A DNA stretch of 7,758 nt from assembly GCA_026994125.1 (NCBI GenBank), contig JALWRJ010000121.1, positions 1-7,758 on the forward strand, in the 5' to 3' direction. The notes under the pieces were generated by a model. It was not told where the DNA came from and searched no databases. It saw only the letters and a list, made by a program, of their open reading frames with translations. Each line of letters opens with the position of its first letter. Position 1 is the stretch's first letter. The position numbers and the translations under genes were made by a program. Source of the stretch: Cyclobacteriaceae bacterium (GTDB lineage Bacteria; Bacteroidota; Bacteroidia; Cytophagales; Cyclobacteriaceae). This document shows, in pieces, positions 6,151 to 7,758 of the stretch.

Positions 6151-6831
6151 TTATGAGGTACTTTGGTTTAACCTGGTAAACTCTCTTTCTAACACCTCTG
6201 GTTTAGGAACAATATTTTTATACCAATCCAAGGTTAAGGCTTCTATTTCGGATGGTGTTAAATGCCAATTTACCGGCAACGAACGTAATTTAGAGGTAAC
6301 TTCGTAAAGGCAAATGGCTACACTTACCGAAATATTAAAACTTTCGGTAAACCCATGCATGGGTATATGCACCAGTTCGTCCATCTGTTGCAGGGCAAAT
6401 TTGCTTAATCCTGTTTCTTCGGTTCCAAATACCAGGGCTGTTTTGGGTGTTATATCCAACCTGTTTAAAGGGGTACTATTAGGTTGAGGCGAAGTACCCA
6501 CCAGCCTGTATCCGTTTTTCTTTAAGGTTGCAAAGCAGTTGGTAGGCGAGGTAGATTCTTGATGTTTAATAATTGACACCCATTTGGCCGAGCCCCTTAC
6601 TACATGAGGGTTTACTTCGTATTTGTTCCTGCCTTCGATAATATGAACATCTTGTACTCCAAAGCAATCGCAACTGCGTACTACTGCGCTGGCATTATGA
6701 GGTTGGTAGATGTTTTCGAGCACCACCGAAATATGCCTGGTACGCTGTTGAAGCACATCGGCAATCCTTTGCTGCTTATGTAGGGTAACATAATTGGCCA
6801 AAAATTGGGTAAGCGTACCGGGGTTATCCAT
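6151..6831 (-). CDS. trmH: tRNA (guanosine-18-2'-O)-methyltransferase, SpoU/TrmH family
   Basis: This 226-aa SPOUT-class methyltransferase probably uses S-adenosylmethionine to methylate the 2'-hydroxyl of G18 in the tRNA D-loop. The three family motifs are present. Motif 1 is ENIYQPHNASAVVRSCDCFG (39-58), with the conserved N46 and catalytic-type R52. Motif 2 is TALVFGTEETGLS (131-143). Motif 3 is IPMHGFTESFNISVSVA (156-172), with N166 and the serines of the trefoil-knot cofactor site. The length, the N-terminal helix (RIADVLQQR) and the C-terminal helical tail match bacterial TrmH (about 229 aa) rather than RlmB, which has an extra N-terminal substrate domain. Another 2'-O-methyltransferase of the SpoU group remains possible. 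The ATG at 6831 is 1 nt after the parC stop codon, so translation is probably coupled. The sanA-like gene follows after 39 nt. Confidence 0.9.
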   Translation of the reverse strand: MDNPGTLTQFLANYVTLHKQQRIADVLQQRTRHISVVLENIYQPHNASAVVRSCDCFGVQDVHIIEGRNKYEVNPHVVRGSAKWVSIIKHQESTSPTNCFATLKKNGYRLVGTSPQPNSTPLNRLDITPKTALVFGTEETGLSKFALQQMDELVHIPMHGFTESFNISVSVAICLYEVTSKLRSLPVNWHLTPSEIEALTLDWYKNIVPKPEVLEREFTRLNQSTS

Positions 6832-6832
6832 A

Positions 6833-7758
6833 TTAAAACAGTTCTAGGGTAGTTCCAACTTCATAATCGTCTCCGCCTTCTTTTTTAGGAGGTTTAGGAG
6901 GCTTGGGTATTGGTTTCTTTGGCGTATCATCTTTTTTGTCTAAGGAGTTGGGGTTATCCGAAACCGGTTGTTCAGGCTCCTTGCTGGTAGCTTCAGGTGC
7001 CATTTCAGGCTCCTCAATTTTTACTTTTTTTACAGGATATTGCGAAAGCCTGTTGCCAATGGCCTTCCAGCCTTTTACATCAATGAGTTCTTTAGCAGGC
7101 ACGGTATTGGTTTCGCGCTCTTTGGATTTGCCCTTAACAACCTCCATTACCACCAGCGGAGCCGGATGTACCGACACAGCCAGGAGTTTAGAGCCCGGGG
7201 TATCGCTAATTAAGCTATATTTTTTACCCAGGGTATTGGTTTCGATGGCAAACCGTTTGATATAATGGTTTTTAGACTTGCCTTCCTGATGTACCAGGGT
7301 AACTACCATTTGAGGTTCTAATTTTGTAATAGCACTTATTTTATCGGCTTCGTAGTGGTTGGCCAAATCGTAAGAGGTTAGTTCGTACTGGCCATCTTTA
7401 TAGATAACCAATATACGGTCATCACCATCAAAATTACCAATACACACACCTCTTCCTTCTTTGTTTAAACGGCCTACAGAGCTATCGTACCAAATATCGA
7501 TACCGGCCAGGGTAGAAACGCCAGCCGCTTTAAATTCGATTTTACGTACAGGGTAGCGAGTTAAAATATTGCCTCCGGCTCCTCGCCCTTTTATTTCGAT
7601 GGACGCAAAATCGAAATCGAATACCTTGGTACGAGCCGAACAGCCCGAAGTAAGTTTTACGGTTACAATTTCGGCCTGGCCATTGGGGTTGGCCGATACA
7701 TACAACACCTTAGAGCCTTTGTGTCCTTTGGTTAAATCGTATGCTTTATCGCGAGTTA
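6833..7758 (-). CDS. parC: DNA topoisomerase IV subunit A, C-terminal part (5' end outside window)
   Basis: This is the 3' part of a type IIA topoisomerase A subunit of the Bacteroidota ParC type, which decatenates and relaxes chromosomal DNA together with ParE. The frame stays open to the right edge, adding DKAYDLTKGHKGSK upstream of the GTG at 7708, so that GTG is internal and 307 residues are visible. Only the C-terminal DNA-wrapping beta-pinwheel is present. The breakage-reunion domain with the catalytic Tyr lies outside the window. Numbering from the GTG, KGRGAGGNILTRYPVRKIEF (40-59) resembles a degenerate GyrA box, and a related blade segment KGWKAIGNRLSQYPVKKVKI occurs at 212-231. In between are GRLNKEGRGVCIGNF (79-93) and DRILVIYKDGQYELT (97-111). 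The protein ends in a disordered Glu/Pro/Lys-rich tail (about 232-280, including PKKPIPKPPKPPKK) and a final EVGTTLELF. A GyrA paralogue is less likely because of the ending and blade sequences. Confidence 0.9.
   Translation of the reverse strand, partial: TRDKAYDLTKGHKGSKVLYVSANPNGQAEIVTVKLTSGCSARTKVFDFDFASIEIKGRGAGGNILTRYPVRKIEFKAAGVSTLAGIDIWYDSSVGRLNKEGRGVCIGNFDGDDRILVIYKDGQYELTSYDLANHYEADKISAITKLEPQMVVTLVHQEGKSKNHYIKRFAIETNTLGKKYSLISDTPGSKLLAVSVHPAPLVVMEVVKGKSKERETNTVPAKELIDVKGWKAIGNRLSQYPVKKVKIEEPEMAPEATSKEPEQPVSDNPNSLDKKDDTPKKPIPKPPKPPKKEGGDDYEVGTTLELF

Noticed and set aside
6903..7265. Plus-strand open frames opposite the parC C-terminal region
   Set aside because: The minus-strand frame carries clear topoisomerase pinwheel motifs and remains open to the window edge. 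The antisense frames are by-products of its Pro/Lys-rich composition.
7706..7708. GTG as the start of a separate 291-aa protein
   Set aside because: The frame continues upstream to the window edge with sequence typical of Bacteroidota ParC, so this codon is an internal valine.

Overview
The window looks like a chromosomal segment of a Bacteroidota species. The C-terminal part of its topoisomerase A subunit, the carboxypeptidase-regulatory/DUF5686 outer-membrane protein and the M14 peptidase are all of the type found in that phylum. The translation starts lack Shine-Dalgarno sequences, and one candidate promoter resembles the phylum's TTG / TAnnTTTG pattern. The genus cannot be told from the sequence.

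Right half (about 2926-7758, minus strand, moderate G+C). Reading in transcription order: the 3' part of a topoisomerase IV subunit A gene (parC) enters at the right edge. After a 1-nt gap comes trmH (tRNA Gm18 methyltransferase), after 39 nt a SanA-like envelope barrier protein, and after 105 nt a large DUF5686 outer-membrane beta-barrel protein. The last two appear to begin with TTG codons. parC-trmH-sanA is probably one operon by spacing. The DUF5686 gene may be cotranscribed or have its own promoter.

Middle (about 1883-2905, minus strand, A+T-rich). A compact two-gene unit encodes a 210-aa lipoprotein with an unusual Ala/Gly-rich hydrophobic C-terminus and a 93-aa protein with two probable membrane helices. 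A candidate promoter lies directly upstream and a perfect 22-bp palindrome followed by a T tract lies directly downstream, so the pair looks like a self-contained transcription unit placed between core genes. I recognise neither protein. A secreted-effector/immunity relationship is possible but is inference.

Left part (1-1844). A cytoplasmic M14 zinc carboxypeptidase-like protein (minus strand) carries a C-terminal region that reads like the two halves of an amidohydrolase composite beta-sandwich domain joined without the TIM barrel. It converges, with a 3-nt gap, on the 3' end of a very A+T-rich TlpA/thioredoxin-like gene (plus strand) that probably begins before the window.

The most notable points are the barrel-less amidohydrolase-like C-terminus of the M14 protein, the lipoprotein/membrane-protein cassette, and the two adjacent TTG starts. 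No RNA genes, CRISPR arrays, insertion sequences or long repeats were seen.
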